64,000 bases of DNA. Source: Nyssa sinensis (lineage: Eukaryota; Streptophyta; Magnoliopsida; Cornales; Nyssaceae). The stretch is taken from the NCBI GenBank assembly GCA_008638375.1, contig CM018038.1:12347740-12411739 (forward strand), in the 5' to 3' direction. A program made the translations under genes and the position numbers. Of the stretch, positions 24,934-37,100 are shown one piece after another. Within the stretch, counting starts at the first letter, position 1. Each line of letters starts with the position of its first letter. Below the pieces are notes generated by a model. That model had not been told where the DNA came from, did not search any database, and saw only the letters and a program-made list of their open reading frames with translations.

Positions 24934-26388
24934 TTATTGATAATACTTCCGTAAGTGTTCTATATTCCAAGGTCTGGGTACAGGTTTCCCAGCCAAATCT
25001 TCTAACCAGTAAGTAGTTGGTCTATTAACCTTTGTTACTCTATAAGGACCTTCCCAATTGGGTGACAGCTTTCCCATAGTGGGATCCTTAATGTTTGGAA
25101 ACACTCTTCTCAGGACGAGGTCTCCAATCTGAAAACTGATGGGTGTTAGCCTTAATTTGGAGTTGTTGACCATTTTGCACTGATATGCTTCTATTCTGAT
25201 CCTGGCTTGATCCCTCCTTTCCTCAAGCAAGTCTAAATTTTCTGCAAGTTGTTGATCGTTAGCCTCTTGGCTGAAAGCTTCAGTCTTTAGGGTAGGCATT
25301 CTGATCTAAACAGGGATTACAGCTTCAGTTCCATATGCAAGTGAGAAAGGTGTTTCGGAAGTAGGTGTTCTTTTGGTAGTTCTGTAGGCCCAGAGTATAC
25401 CAGGGAGTTCTTTAACCCATCTTCCCTTGGCTTCATCGAGCCTTTTCTTCAAGGCATCAAGGATTGTCCTGTTGGTGACCTCTGCTTGCCCGTTGGCTTG
25501 AGGATGGCTTGGAGAGGCAAAATACTGACGAATGTGCAGATCCTGGCAGAACTTCTTGAAAATCTTACCTGCGAACTGAGTTCCATTATCCGAGATGATA
25601 ACACGTGGTATGCCAAACCTGCAGACTATGTTCTTCCAAGTGAAGGTCTTGATTTCTTTCTCCGTGATGTGTGTTAGGGGCTCTGCTTCTGCCCATTTAG
25701 ATAAGTAATCAATGGCCACCAAAAGGTATTTCCTGTTTGGTGCGGCCTTTGGCAGAGGTCCAACAATGTCAATCCCCCACTGAGCAAATAGCCATGGGCT
25801 GGCAATAGGAATGAGCTCGTAGTGGGGCTGGTGTTGATATGGAGCAAACCTTTGGCATTTATCACACTTCTGGACGTACTCCTTAGCCTGCCTTAGCATG
25901 CTGGGCCAATAGTAACCCTGTGTTAAAGCTCGGTGTGCTATAGTTCTACCCCCATTATGGTTTTCACAAATTCCCTCGTGTATTTCAGCCAAGACATACT
26001 GAGATTCTTCTGGAGTCAAACATTGTAGTAGGGGTTGAGAGTAAGATCTTCTGTACAGCTTATTGTTCAAGATTAAGTATCGAGCTGCCCTGATACAGAT
26101 CCTTTTGGCCTTGCCTTTGTCTTCTGGGAGGATTCCTCCTTCCAAGTATTGAAAGATAGGAGTCATCCAGTTCTGAGGTTGTTCCGAAGCCTGGGCAATT
26201 CGGATTTCCTCTGTGCTCGACCTTTGTTGATGGGAGATTTTTATCGTAGAATCTCCTTCCGATTTTAAATGAGATGCCATGTTAGCCAAAGCATCAGCTC
26301 TGCAGTTCTGACCTCTTTCTATCTTTTGGATAGAGAATGTTTGGAAGGAACGTTTCAATGAGTTGACAATTTCTGAGTACCGAAGCAT
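24934..26388 (-). pseudogene. Tat copy 1 integrase and end of second RNase H
   Basis: From 26388 downward: the tail of the archaeal-type RNase H (NCRADALANMASHL), then integrase with the zinc domain (HNGG...CDKCQRF), catalytic Asp in WGIDIVGPLP, Asp in IISDNGTQF and Glu in [10 protein letters not shown]. It then runs to EAVIPV at 25306. A stop separates the C-terminal part (25299-24934), which ends in WNIEHLRKYYQ, usual for Tat integrases. All three catalytic residues survive, but the frame is broken. Confidence 0.9.
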
Positions 26389-28660
26389 TCTGTTAGCTTT
26401 GATGGCGAACTCCCCCAGAACCTAGCTTACCACCAATTGGGAATCAGAGAAGACTTCGAGGTTCCGAGCTTCGCATTCTAAAGCTAGTTTTATCCCCAGA
26501 ACAAGGGCTTCGTATTCTGCCTCATTGTCAGAGGCTCTGAACCCTAGGTTGACTGCTTTTTCTGCCACGAGCCTATCAAGTGATTGTAATACCAAGCCAA
26601 CACCAGAGCTGTGGTCTGTGGAAGATCCATCAGTGTAAAGCTGCCATGCTCCCGAGCTTTCACAAAGCTAGGCGTTGCTCTATAGTGCTGGTGTGAACTC
26701 AGCCACGAAATCGGCCAAGGCTTGCCCTTTGATAGAGATCCGTGGGACATAGGATATGTCGAATTCCCCTAATTCTACTGACCAGTCGTCCTGAGACTTC
26801 TGCCTTTCGAAGGATTGTCTTTAGTGGATAGGCTGTTGGTATTTCAATTGGGTGTGCTTGAAAATAGGGCCTGAGCTTCCGTGCTGAGGTTATTAGAGCG
26901 AAGGCCAGTTTTTCAATCTCTGGATACCTTTTTTCTGTGTCCAATAATGCCCTGCTAACATAAAATATGGGCTTCTGGACTCCCCTGTCCTGTTTGATTA
27001 GTGCAGAATTGACAGTGTTTTCGAAAACTACAAGATAAAGGAGTAGTTTTTCTCCTTGGATTGGCTTTGATAGAAGCTGGGGGGATGCCAGATACTTCTT
27101 TAATTCTTGAAAGGCCTTTTCACATTCTTTAGTCCATTGCAGAGTGCTGTTGCCTTTTAAAGCTTTGAAGAAGGGTAGGCAACGATCTGTGGATTTGGAA
27201 ATAAACCTACTCAGAGCTGCAATCCTGCCATTCAGAACTTGGATGTCCTTCTTGGTCTTCGGTGATCTCAGCTCAATCAAAGCCCTGATCTGTGTGGGGT
27301 CTGCTTCTATGCCTCTTTGAGAAACAATGTATCCCAAGAATTTTCCCTTTGTTACACCAAAGGTGCATTTTGAGAGATTAAGCTTCATCTTGTACTGCCC
27401 TAAAATATCGAATGTTTGAGCCAAGTGCTGGAGGTGGTTGCTTTTCCTTAGACTCTTGACCAACATGTCGTCAATATATACTTCCATGGTATTGCCAATC
27501 AGGGGGCTAAACATTCGATTAACTAGACGTTGATAAGTGGCCCCGGCATTTTTTAAGCCGAACGGCATCACTCTGTAACAATAGAGACCTCTTTCGGTTA
27601 TGAATGCTGTCTTCTCTTGGTCTGGAGGGTACATCTGGATTTGATTATATCCTGAATAGGCATCCATAAAACTTATGAGTTCATGCCCTGCAGTAGCATC
27701 GACTAGCTGATCTATTATCGGAAGTGGAAAACTATCTTTGGGACAAACTTTATTGAGGTCTGTATAGTCAACGTAGACTCTCCACTTGCCATTCTTTTTC
27801 TTGGCTAGAACGGTGTTGGCCAGCCACTCGGGGTAGAATACTTCTCGTATCATTTTGGCCTCAAGCAGCCTTTGGACTTCTTCGTTGATAACCTGATGCC
27901 GCTTTGGAGCGAGTGGCCTTCTTTTTTTTCTTACTAGTGGATGGTCGGGATCTACCATCAGTTTATGAGTAGTAAGGTCTGGATCTATGCCCTCCATATC
28001 CTTCGTCTCCCAAGCGAACACAGAGAGGTTGTTTTTCAAAAACTTGATCAACTCTTCCTGCTCAGCAAGTGTTAGGTCTGGACCTATCTGTAAGTAGCGC
28101 TCTTGTGGCTCCGGGCTGACCAATACTTTGATTGGGTCCCCAATGGATTTTGCTCTGCTGTCCCTCCCCCTAGGACTTAGTGGCTTATCAATTCTGGAAG
28201 AGCAGTCTTCTGGCTCGTGATGATGGGTGAGGACTGGATCCACGCATACACGAGCGTGCTGTAATTGCTATTTGGGAGTTTTTTCTTTGAGAGCAAGAGC
28301 ATGGCATTCTTTAGAGGTTGGTTGACACCCTCTGATGGAATAAACAGCCTGGTTGTGGACATACTTTAAGCACTGGTGGAGGGTCGAGGTGACTGCTCCT
28401 ATTTGGTGTAACCATGGTCGCCCAATTATGACGTTGTAGGGGGATTTGGCATTTAGGACCATGAACTCGGTTATTGTAGTTTTTTGCCCTTCTCCATCTC
28501 TTGCTGTAATAGGGAGGTCAATCCTCCCTAATGGGGAACTGAGATTCCCATCAAATCCGGCCATGATGACGACGGTAGGCTTGAGGTCATTGGGGTTGAG
28601 CTTCATCAGTTTGAGGGGCTCATAGAACAGAACGTTTGCAGAACTTCCAATATCGACCAG
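26389..28660 (-). pseudogene. Tat copy 1 protease, RT and RNase H domains
   Basis: The protease (about 28660-28268) has the active site as DIGSS instead of DTGSS, one base change from the other Tat copy, and lacks an open junction to gag. RT (28243 onward) has FMDAYSGYNQ and YIDD (27467-27478), followed by a Ty3-type RNase H. A frameshift near 26790 throws the frame off. The second, archaeal-type RNase H lies in another frame at about 26699-26389 (YTDGSS). Two RNase H domains in tandem are typical of the Tat lineage. Confidence 0.88.
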
Positions 28661-30595
28661 GACTCTTCAGATTTCGAAGTTTGCAATTTTAAGGGAAATG
28701 ACAAGGGCATCACTGTGTGGACAGTGTACCCCAACTAGGTCCTGTTCGGTGAATTGAATCTCAGGTACGGGCTTCAGTCTTTTTTCAATATTGGAGATTT
28801 GGAAAATACTGGGTGCAACTCTGACGTCCCGAGCATATCGTTTTCTTGCTTTGTTGGACGTTTTTGTTGCAGGAGTGTCTGCGTGAAGGACGAAGATAAC
28901 CTGGTTGTTGTGCTGATGTGGCTCGTTCCGTCCTTCTCTCTGTTTTGGCCTCTGATCCTGCCTCCTCTGTTGGGGTCCGTCTTCACTGGTGTTCGGCCTC
29001 CTGTCCAGCCTGACGAACTCCCGAAGACGTCCTCTTCTAATGAGCTGCTCCACTTCATGTCTCAGGGACCTACATGTGTTAGTTGTATGCCCGTGGTCCT
29101 TGTGAAAATTACAATACTTGCTCTGGTCCCGAAGGCTAGGATCTCCTTTTATCGATTCTGGCCATCTCAGGTTCTCTCGATCTCGGGCCTGCCGAAGTAT
29201 GTGACTTAGAGTGGCATTTAGGGGTGTAACTGTGGTGAATCCCCTTGGATTATTGCCGTTCGGAGCTCGGGAAGCCGTGCGTTTGTCAGGGCTTCTGACC
29301 CTCTTCTTGGTTGTATTGGGGTCCTTCCTCTGATCCTCCTTTTTATGGTCATCCTTCAAAGCTGGTTCCTTACCCTTCTGGGAGGTATTCTTTGCTTCCT
29401 TCAGATTAATATACTTCTTAACTTTGTCTATTAGGGCCGCCATGTTGACAGGGGGGCTCTTTGTGAGAGAATCCCTGAAGCCTCCTTGCGCAAGACCAGA
29501 AGTCAGAGTAGCTACTAGGAAACTAGGGCTGCAATCTGTAACTTCAGTGAGTTTGGCATTGAAGCGTACGATGTACTTTCTGAGGGTTTCCTCCTTGGTC
29601 TGCTTCACGTTCAACAAGAACTCGGGGCCCTTTCTCAACCTTTTATTCGTCATAAATCTGTCTAGGAAGCACCTGTCGAGCTCGTAGAAACTGGTGATTG
29701 AGTTCGGAGGGAGGTGGTGAAACCACTTCAGAGCCGTGCCTTTGAGGCTGGTTATGAAGGTACGACACATAAAAGCATCAGTGGCCCCGTGTAAGGCCAT
29801 GGTATGCTAATAATGGGACAGGTGGTCCCCAGGGTCCCCTGTCCTATCGTAAGGGGTGAATTTTGGGACAATAAATTTCTTTGGCCTCTCCTCTGCTATT
29901 ATGGCAGGAATAAACTGAGTGGCAGTTCTCCCGAGCAGCCTGGCTTGCTCGTCTTGCTGTGATGGGATTTGAACACCCCTCATTCCAACGGTGTGAGCCA
30001 TAGAGTCTGTTACTGCTTTGATTTTTCGTAGGTCCTCAGGTGGGATGCCTTGTGACTCTTGCCTTGATGCCGCAGCCCCTACATGGATGGGATGGGTGTG
30101 TCCCATAGATGGAGGAGGATTCTAATGTTCCTGAACTGAGGTACTGGAACCGCTTGTGGTTGAGACTCTTGAGGTGCTGGATGGCCTCCTGAAGCCCCCG
30201 GGGTTGGGACCCTGGTAGTGCTTCGATAATGGATATCTGGAACAAAGACTGGTACCCCTCTGCTCGGGATTGCTGACGGCTGGCGGTCTATCTGAGTGTG
30301 AGTAGCAGTAGGTGGCTGTGTCCTCTGATCAGCCGTGTTAATGGGTGGATTCAAAGGATTTGCTTCGTGATTCCGAGTAAGCCTCGCCAGAGTCCTGGAC
30401 ATGGCCAGAAGCTGTTCTTGTATCAACTGGTTTTGTCGTTTGACTATGTCGGGCTCTTCCCGCAGGGGATCAGTTGTTTGGTGTGCAAGACCGGTCGTTT
30501 GACCCCTTCCTCATCCGGTAGGCTGCCGGCCTTAGGGGTGTTGTAGGTTTGGAGCATTCCTTCTTAGACGGAGATTGGGAGCCATGATCATTTGG
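28661..30595 (-). pseudogene. Tat copy 1 gag
   Basis: It starts at the ATG at 30595-30593 (MAPNLRLRRN), then a Pro/Gln-rich stretch and the gag core. The core has KFTPYDRTGDPGDHLSHY around 29830, ALKWFHHLPPNSITSFYEL around 29720, and the Cys/His motif YCNFHKDHGHTTNTC around 29080. Stops and frame changes separate three blocks. The largest open part is 29800-28667. Confidence 0.85.
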
Positions 30596-30654
30596 TGAGA
30601 AGGGAGATGGATCTGCTTGTAAATAGAGCACTTGGTGGAAAGGACGATAGTCGT

Positions 30655-30672
30655 TTCCCACAGACGGCGCCA
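30655..30672 (-). other. Primer binding site of Tat copy 1
   Basis: The minus strand reads TGGCGCCGTCTGTGGGAA three bases after the 5' LTR. The first nine bases match the complement of the tRNA-Asp 3' end and the rest do not, so the primer is not certain. Confidence 0.8.
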
Positions 30673-30675
30673 AAC

Positions 30676-31243
30676 TGATGCTGTACTTTTTGGCCGAAGC
30701 AAGGTCGGTAATGATCCGTACTCCGCTGCCTGAGGAATACTCAAAGAAAAAGGATCAGAGGGCCACCGGATTTGCTCCGGCAGTAGCCGCTGTAATGCTT
30801 ACGTCAATAAACTGAATTGAAAGACTGTAGTGTAAGCCAAATAATGAGCATGAAAATAATAGCGTACCTTAGGGTTTAATTTATAGGCAATGGCAATCCT
30901 AAGTTGATTAGGATTTGGAGCCGTGAATATAAGGATTTGATCATCGGAGAGCGGCAGTTACCAAATTAGATACTGCGCTCGAGAGATATCTGTGAATAGT
31001 AGTTTCCTTGTCGAAGACTGATTCTTTATCCTCTGCTCGGTAGGGTACTTAAGGCGGTGATAAGCTCTGAACCCTGTTGAAGGCTCTGAAGGTCTATGCT
31101 CATACCTGTAAGCTCTGGATCTATGCCAAGATGAATGAGTTTTGGAGGCTACGTAGCTCATCAAGCTCGGAAGGATCGAGTTTTGGTAGGTCTGAACCTA
31201 CACGTGTCTCACGGAAATTGGCTGGTTGGTTTGTGGTATATCA
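30676..31243 (-). repeat. Tat copy 1, 5' LTR
   Basis: 568 bp, reading TGATATACCACAAACC to AGTACAGCATCA on the minus strand. It is followed on the plus-strand side by CCATG, the target duplication. A TATAAATTAAACCC core-promoter-like motif occurs in it, as in the other Tat copy. Confidence 0.93.
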
Positions 31244-32700
31244 CCATGTATAACAATTATTTCATTCAATACATACATCATTTCATCTCTTTCTCATCTT
31301 ACTTAGCATACATTATAATACATACATATCTATATATGAAATTCATTTCTACGTTACTACGTCATGTCCCAAAACACATATCAATCTCATTTACATATCC
31401 CAAGAAATATAAGAATTCCATACTACATGATTAACAAAAAAAAAAAACGGAAAACACTCCATGAACATCATAGTATGTCTTCGTATACATCAAGTAAGCC
31501 CAAAAGGAAGAGGCACATCAAGCCTATCAACATGTCCTCCTCAAAACGCGGGATCCGTCCCGGTACCTGCATCTGGTAGATGTCAAAACCCCAGTAAGAT
31601 AACTAAAACAAACAAAACGTGAACGTTGCGTAAAAGTGTATGCTTATACTCGGTGGGTGGCATGCTATGACAATTTATAATCAATTAAGCATACACAGAA
31701 TCCATATTTGTCTTATTACGTTTTATGATATTTACTTAAGTTCCACTTGAATTCATTCAAACAACAACCAAATTCCTAAATCTCTAGGTTTTATTAAAAT
31801 CCCCAAAAAACTACCAAAGTCCTAATTCATCACTCATCAAGTAATCACCTCGCCTCCGATATCGCGAAACATGGTTTCACAAGCTACTAACCTATAGGCA
31901 ACCATAACCTGTACCACAGCGCAGGACTCTCAACTCAACCGTCGAACCTCGGATGTACATATTCACAACTCAATCCACACCGCAACATTTCGAGTACTCA
32001 CATCATCTCATAAGCACACAAAACGCTTTCTAAACCAACACTCTTGGTTCTTTTCATTCTCACTCATTATTTAATGCTTTCGAGGATTTTTCTCAATATT
32101 TTTTCTATGTACAAAACAAATAATTAATTTTAATATTTTTTTTATAATCTCACTCCACACTCCTCACAAGTGTAAGTGGTAACAATATTATTTAATAAAA
32201 ACACATGCTTAGGGTTCCAACAACCCTAATATAAACACAAATTTCAATTTGAGAATGCATGGGCATGCTTCACATACATATTAATTAACAAAATTGAAAT
32301 CTAACACACAACATGGCAATCCTAGCATGCTTTTATAAATGAATGTCCTCTGGCAACCTATTCATTCCTATTTAATAAGTTTTAGAAACCCTACCTCACT
32401 TTTTTACAATTTGGTAAAGTTTTCTTTGGTTTTTTGTTTTTTTTCTATTAAATAGCCCAAAATCAAGAAAAAATGCAGTAGATCTCGACCCTCACGAAAA
32501 TCCGAGTGACTTGCCAAGTTTTTCCCCTTTTTCTTCTTCCTTTCTTCCTCTTTTTTTTTTTTTTTTTTATCTTCTTTTCTTCTCTTCTTCTCCACGCCGA
32601 TGTCTTCTGGAACGTGAGTGTGTGTGTTTTGTGTGAGCTGTGTGTTTTTAAAAGTAAATAGGGTGTGGTTGACTTTCAACCACACGTTTGCCCTTTCTCA

Positions 32701-32743
<43 letters not shown>

Positions 32744-33018
32744 CCTTACATAAACCACCGCCACACACATTCACTTCTTCTCTCTCTCTCTCTCTTTTTT
32801 TTTTTTTCCTTTTATTTTTTATTTTCTTGTTTGTTTTTTTTTTTTAACCTAATTGCCTTGTACATTTTCTTTATTTCCTACCCATATACATGTACTCACT
32901 TAAATTTTTGTTGGGCAGATTTTATACCTCAATTAATTTAATTAGTTAATTAAATTTTAATTTGTCCGAAAAAAATTATTTATTCTTTTTAATTAAAAAA
33001 AATTTACGGATCTTTACA
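31244..33018 (-). repeat. Chromovirus 5' LTR, distal piece
   Basis: It is the continuation of the LTR cut by Tat copy 1. From 31649 it is collinear with 1-1298; its right edge GGATCTTTACA is the LTR start on the minus strand. It carries long poly-T (about 32704-32742) and TC tracts. Divergence from the other LTR is clear by eye, so this is an old insertion. Confidence 0.9.
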
Positions 33019-33448
33019 GTGTGAGGGCGCGTGCGATGGTTTTCGGCGGCGGGGAAGGCGGTGTTCTACAGGTCTGGGAGAGTCGATCCGAGCCAAGGTG
33101 GTTGGCAGTTGTGGTGATGAGCGGAAAGCCTTGAACTGGTGATGGTGGTGGGCGGCGCCTGCGACCGTGGTGGTGAGCAGTGTTAAGTTATGGATGGCAG
33201 ACACTGGCTTTGATGCCATATTAGAATAGTAAAGAGAGAGAGTGAGAGAGAGAGAATGGGTTAAAACCCTTATATTCAATGTGAATAATACATGTACAAG
33301 AAAGCCTATATATAGGTATACAAGAGAGAATAATACTGGCATATTTTAGGAAATAATACCGGCATATTCCATGGATATGCTGTGAATATGCCAAGGTATA
33401 GCTGTACAATATGAATATGAATATCACGTTTGACAGTACACGGTAACA
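33019..33448 (-). mobile_element. Ty1/copia element fragment: 5' LTR, primer site, leader
   Basis: On the minus strand TGTTACCGTGTACTGTC (from 33448) begins a short LTR (to about 33220) with a palindromic TATA motif CCTATATATAGG. Next comes TGGCATCAAAGCC, a decayed Met-tRNA primer site (TGGTATCAGAGC in intact elements). About 190 bp of internal sequence follows before the chromovirus begins. The LTR matches 63457-63671. The short frame starting at the primer site (MASKPVSA) is not convincingly gag. Confidence 0.8.
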
Positions 33449-33982
33449 ACAGCAAAGGGATGTATATATTTTACAACAGCTTTCTTGTAAAATTGACCTT
33501 AAATCATGAGTGGTGTTTTATATTTCATGCATGTATTTTTAAAAACATTTTTTTAAAAATATCTTTTCAAAAAACACTTTTAAAAGTTTATTTTCAAGAA
33601 ATGTTTTGTGCGTATTCCTGAATTTTTTGAAAGTGTCTTTTCAAAAAATTATTTTTACAGAAAATTATTTTTCAAAATTTTCAAATCATCTTTTAAAAAT
33701 GATTTTATCATTAAAAATATTTTTTCAAAAAATACTTTTTAAACAATCATAAACTAATAAATAAATTAAAATTAATCATAATTAAAAAATAATTTTTTTC
33801 CATCATAATCTCCGATTTAAGTCCCTTCCTGGATGTTTCAAATGAAAATGTAAACATAAAAAGGCCAAAATTCCTATGTACATACTGAACTCCTTATCAG
33901 ATAAAGTATATAAAAATAAAATAATAAAATAGATAATTTTGTTATTTTAAAAAAAAAAATTGACGAAGGAGGGTATATATAT
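33449..33982. other. AT-rich spacer left of the pararetrovirus locus
   Basis: No gene seen. It has many runs of TTTTAAAAA and TTTTCAAAAA types and ends in GTATATATAT right at the viral junction. Confidence 0.7.
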
Positions 33983-34128
33983 CCCTCGGCCATTAAGGAT
34001 TGTGATAAGCCTATTGCCCTAAACGTTCTCATAGCTTGGCGGGACTTACAGCGGCTCCTATAATCTGTGGACTTCTGAGGTGGTGTGGGCTAGGTGCAGG
34101 ACCAGGTAAGAGAAAGAAATAATAAACA
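33983..34128 (-). other. Inverted piece of the pararetrovirus leader
   Basis: This segment is the reverse complement of the leader seen at about 42520-42645 and matches the inverted copy at about 47881-48010. It switches to the forward leader at a shared AATAATAAA. It is the left end of the viral locus. Confidence 0.85.
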
Positions 34129-34188
34129 GTACAGTTAGTCCAGAAAAAGAACAGTAAATTTTGAACAATGTAGACAATTACACCCAGA

Positions 34189-37100
34189 ATGAGTCGACTA
34201 TTCAGATCCAGCTCATCTGCTTCTTCTTCCTCTTCTCTTCCCTCAATCCCTGACACAGTTAACAGTGAAGACTACTAGGTTAGTCTCGACAGTCAGCCCC
34301 TTAGGTTCTGGAGAATCCCTAAGGTCCCAGTTAGTAAGATTTACCATACCACCTCTTGGTTAGGTACATCTGCCTTCTCTAGTAGCCTCAATGTTAAGAC
34401 TGTAGAAAAAACATATGTCATTGACAGAGAAAGAGTTCAATGTCAATTGTTTAACCAGTCTACCATACGTGACCATATCAGCAAAGGTTACAACTTCATC
34501 CACTTAGGCTTAGTCTAAGTAGGAATCAATCCCCTTGTTAGAAAAAGATTAGATGCCACAGTCCTTTTAGCCCTTAGAGATGCCCGTTATCTTAGATGGC
34601 ATGACTGCCTCTTAGGTCTAATGCAGTCTCCCATGCATCAAGGTCCAGTTCACTTTGATTGCTACCCAGACTTTTTAGTAAGCCTCCAAGACTCTCATAT
34701 CTTGGATATCCTCACCTTAGACATCCAAACCTCAGGCACCCTCATGAAAGGAGGAACTCGTGAGTTAGCCTTAGTTTACATAATATACTATAAGTGCTTC
34801 AAAACCAATTTGAATGTACTTGCAGTAAACAGAAGCCCTAAGGATAAAACCATCCTTATTCAGTCATATGCTGAAGGATCTGACATTCAGGTCCCTAAAG
34901 CCATCCAATGGTCCGAAGTAACCCCTCTTGCAGAATGGATCATTGAAAATGAAAACTATCAAATTCCCAAGCAATCTGCCAAACAAGTTGACAATATTCA
35001 GCAGCTCTAAGATGGAACTGTTAGGATTAGTTTCGACAACAGTAGGTTTCGACCTATTCTTCCTCCTTCCCCTCAAATTCCTCTCAGTCGAACCAGATCT
35101 GAACTCTTTACACCTAGATCTGAACAGTTAGCACCCAGCTCATCCCCCAGAAGAGATTTACATCTAGACCTCCAAGGTTTAAGGTTAAAATCTCAAGTTA
35201 GCACTCCTTGTTATAAAACCCAGTCACAAGTTGTAGAAGAAGATGAATCAATCACTTCTTCCAGTCCTACAGACTTTGACGCTCCAGTTGACCATGGACT
35301 CAATACACTAAGTAAAGAGTTCATCATAGATACGAGTAACCTCATTAAAGAATTCTTGTCCGACGCCAATACGGCAAAACTGGAACATTTTAAGGTTACC
35401 CACACCAGAGACCAAAAGTATGAAATACGAGAAAAGTGGAAAGCTTTCATGATAGATGAACAGCGCAACATTCTATTTTTTGAATATTTCCCAGCCATTT
35501 ATAACCAACCTACCATGGCACCAATCACTATGGTTAGATGGTTAAAAATAGATAAAACCACTGTCTCAGCTAGTCATCCTTTAGCAGACACTATAGTGGT
35601 ACAACACAACGGTAAGGAAGTAGTTGCCTCTCCATTTAAGATCTTTCCTCAGGAAGAAACCCCTAGGAAGATCGTTGAACAGAACAACTACACCAACCAG
35701 TGCCTCATCACTATAGGCAAACAGTTAGATAAAATTGAGAAATTTGTAGAGCCTAAACAGCCTTCAATTCCTCAAACTTCTTACTCTTCACAGTTAGAAA
35801 AGCCTTTGATTAAGTTACCAGATCTTAGTTTGTCCAAACCCGTCTATCCCAAAGATGCAACCACTAGGGATATAGTTAACCAAATGTTTAAGGAATTAGC
35901 CAACACAGTAAAGAAGGAAGAATCCAGTACTTCTTCCAAGATAGTCGAAACAATGGCCAAGCCAACTCCTTCAGACAAACCGGATACTTCAGAATCCTCA
36001 ACTGATGATGATGAAGAATGTCCTCAACTCCTCCCCATAGAAAGTCATCTTTAGGGTCTTTCTATCAGTCGTCTTCCCCGGCCTAGATCTTTCCATAGGT
36101 ATAGTAGACCTACTCCTCCAGATCTCCAGGTTGAGAACCACACCCAGTTTTCTGTTCAGTCAGATCATCTTTATGAATAACATAGATGGTCATTTAGAAC
36201 AGGAAATCCTCAACAAACTCAGCCACATGGTTATGATAGCCAACTTCTACATAGAGAAGAACAACACTTTTCAAGATAATATAGTCAAACTCCTCACTCT
36301 AGGTTTCACAGGAAAACTTCTCACTTGGTGGGAAAAACATCTCAGTCAAGAAACCAGAGAATCCATCATTCAGGCAATTAAACGTGATCCAGAAGGAAAC
36401 CTAGTTTTTGACGAAACCATAGGTAGAGCAGAACCTGATGGCGTCAATACCCTCATCTACACCATTACCAAACATTTCATCGGAACTCCTAGTCACGTAA
36501 CCGCTAGGATTCATGATCAGTTATCCAACCTTCGTTGTCCAACCCTTAGTGACTTTAAATGGTACCAGGAAGTCTTCTGTTCCAGAGTGATGTTACGAGA
36601 TGACAGTGACTCACCATTCTGGAAAGAAAAATTCATTAATGGCCTCCCTAGTCTTTTTGCCCATAAGATTAGAGACGTTCTCAGTAAAGACACCGGAGCC
36701 ATAGACTACCCTAGTCTCACTTACGGTGATATCATTTGCATTGTTCGCAAAGAAGGTATGTGGATGTGCATTGATATGAAAATCAGTAGCCAAGCCTCTA
36801 GGAACAAGAAACAAGCCAAGTATGAATTAGGCAATTTTTGTGTCCAGTACGGCTTACCTTCCATTGCTCCATCCAAACGAAGATCACACAGACATAAGTA
36901 GGATAGTCATCCTAGTTCCAGTCATAGATCTCGTCATCATTATCATCGCAAACACAGGAAGAATCACCACCAAGGTGAAACCAGCAAACCTTCCTGTTCT
37001 CGCGATTACCACAAGAACAATCGAAAAAAGAAAACTTCTACCAGTAAGAACATTTCCCGTAAAGCTACATCCACGGATGCATGCTTCAAATGCGGCAAGA

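Larger units (their letters stand above)
17863..31243 (-). mobile_element. Tat-lineage (Retand-like) LTR retrotransposon, copy 1, decayed
   Basis: A 13.4-kb minus-strand element including a 3.1-kb solo LTR inside it. Order on the minus strand: 5' LTR, primer site, gag, protease, RT, RNase H, a second archaeal-type RNase H, integrase, a tandem-repeat block, a gene on the opposite strand, polypurine tract, 3' LTR. CCATG at 17858-17862 and 31244-31248 is a perfect 5-bp target duplication. The two RNase H domains and the opposite-strand gene are marks of the Tat lineage. The LTRs differ at roughly 35 of 570 positions by eye, so it is much older than the Athila copy. Confidence 0.93.
1..33018 (-). 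mobile_element. Tekay/Del-like chromovirus (Ty3/gypsy), interrupted and running off the left edge
   Basis: On the minus strand the order is 5' LTR, Met-type primer site, gag, protease, RT, RNase H, integrase, C-terminal chromodomain, polypurine tract, 3' LTR. The 5' LTR is split by a Tat element and the protease region is split by an Athila element. Removing both insertions makes all parts collinear. The family is assigned from the chromodomain after the integrase and the long (about 2 kb) LTR starting TGTAAAGATCC and ending GGGGAGTGACA. The two LTRs differ at many sites and the coding parts carry numerous stops and frameshifts, so this is an old, inactive copy. Its right end abuts copia sequence at 33019; the matching left target site lies outside the window. 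Confidence 0.9.

Noticed and set aside
28754..29209. 151-codon plus-strand frame within Tat copy 1 gag
   Set aside because: Lies opposite a well-conserved gag region and has no counterpart pattern of its own.
33004..33342. Copia gag start (MASKPVSA...)
   Set aside because: The ATG is inside the decayed primer site and the product has no gag motif, so it was kept only as leader sequence.
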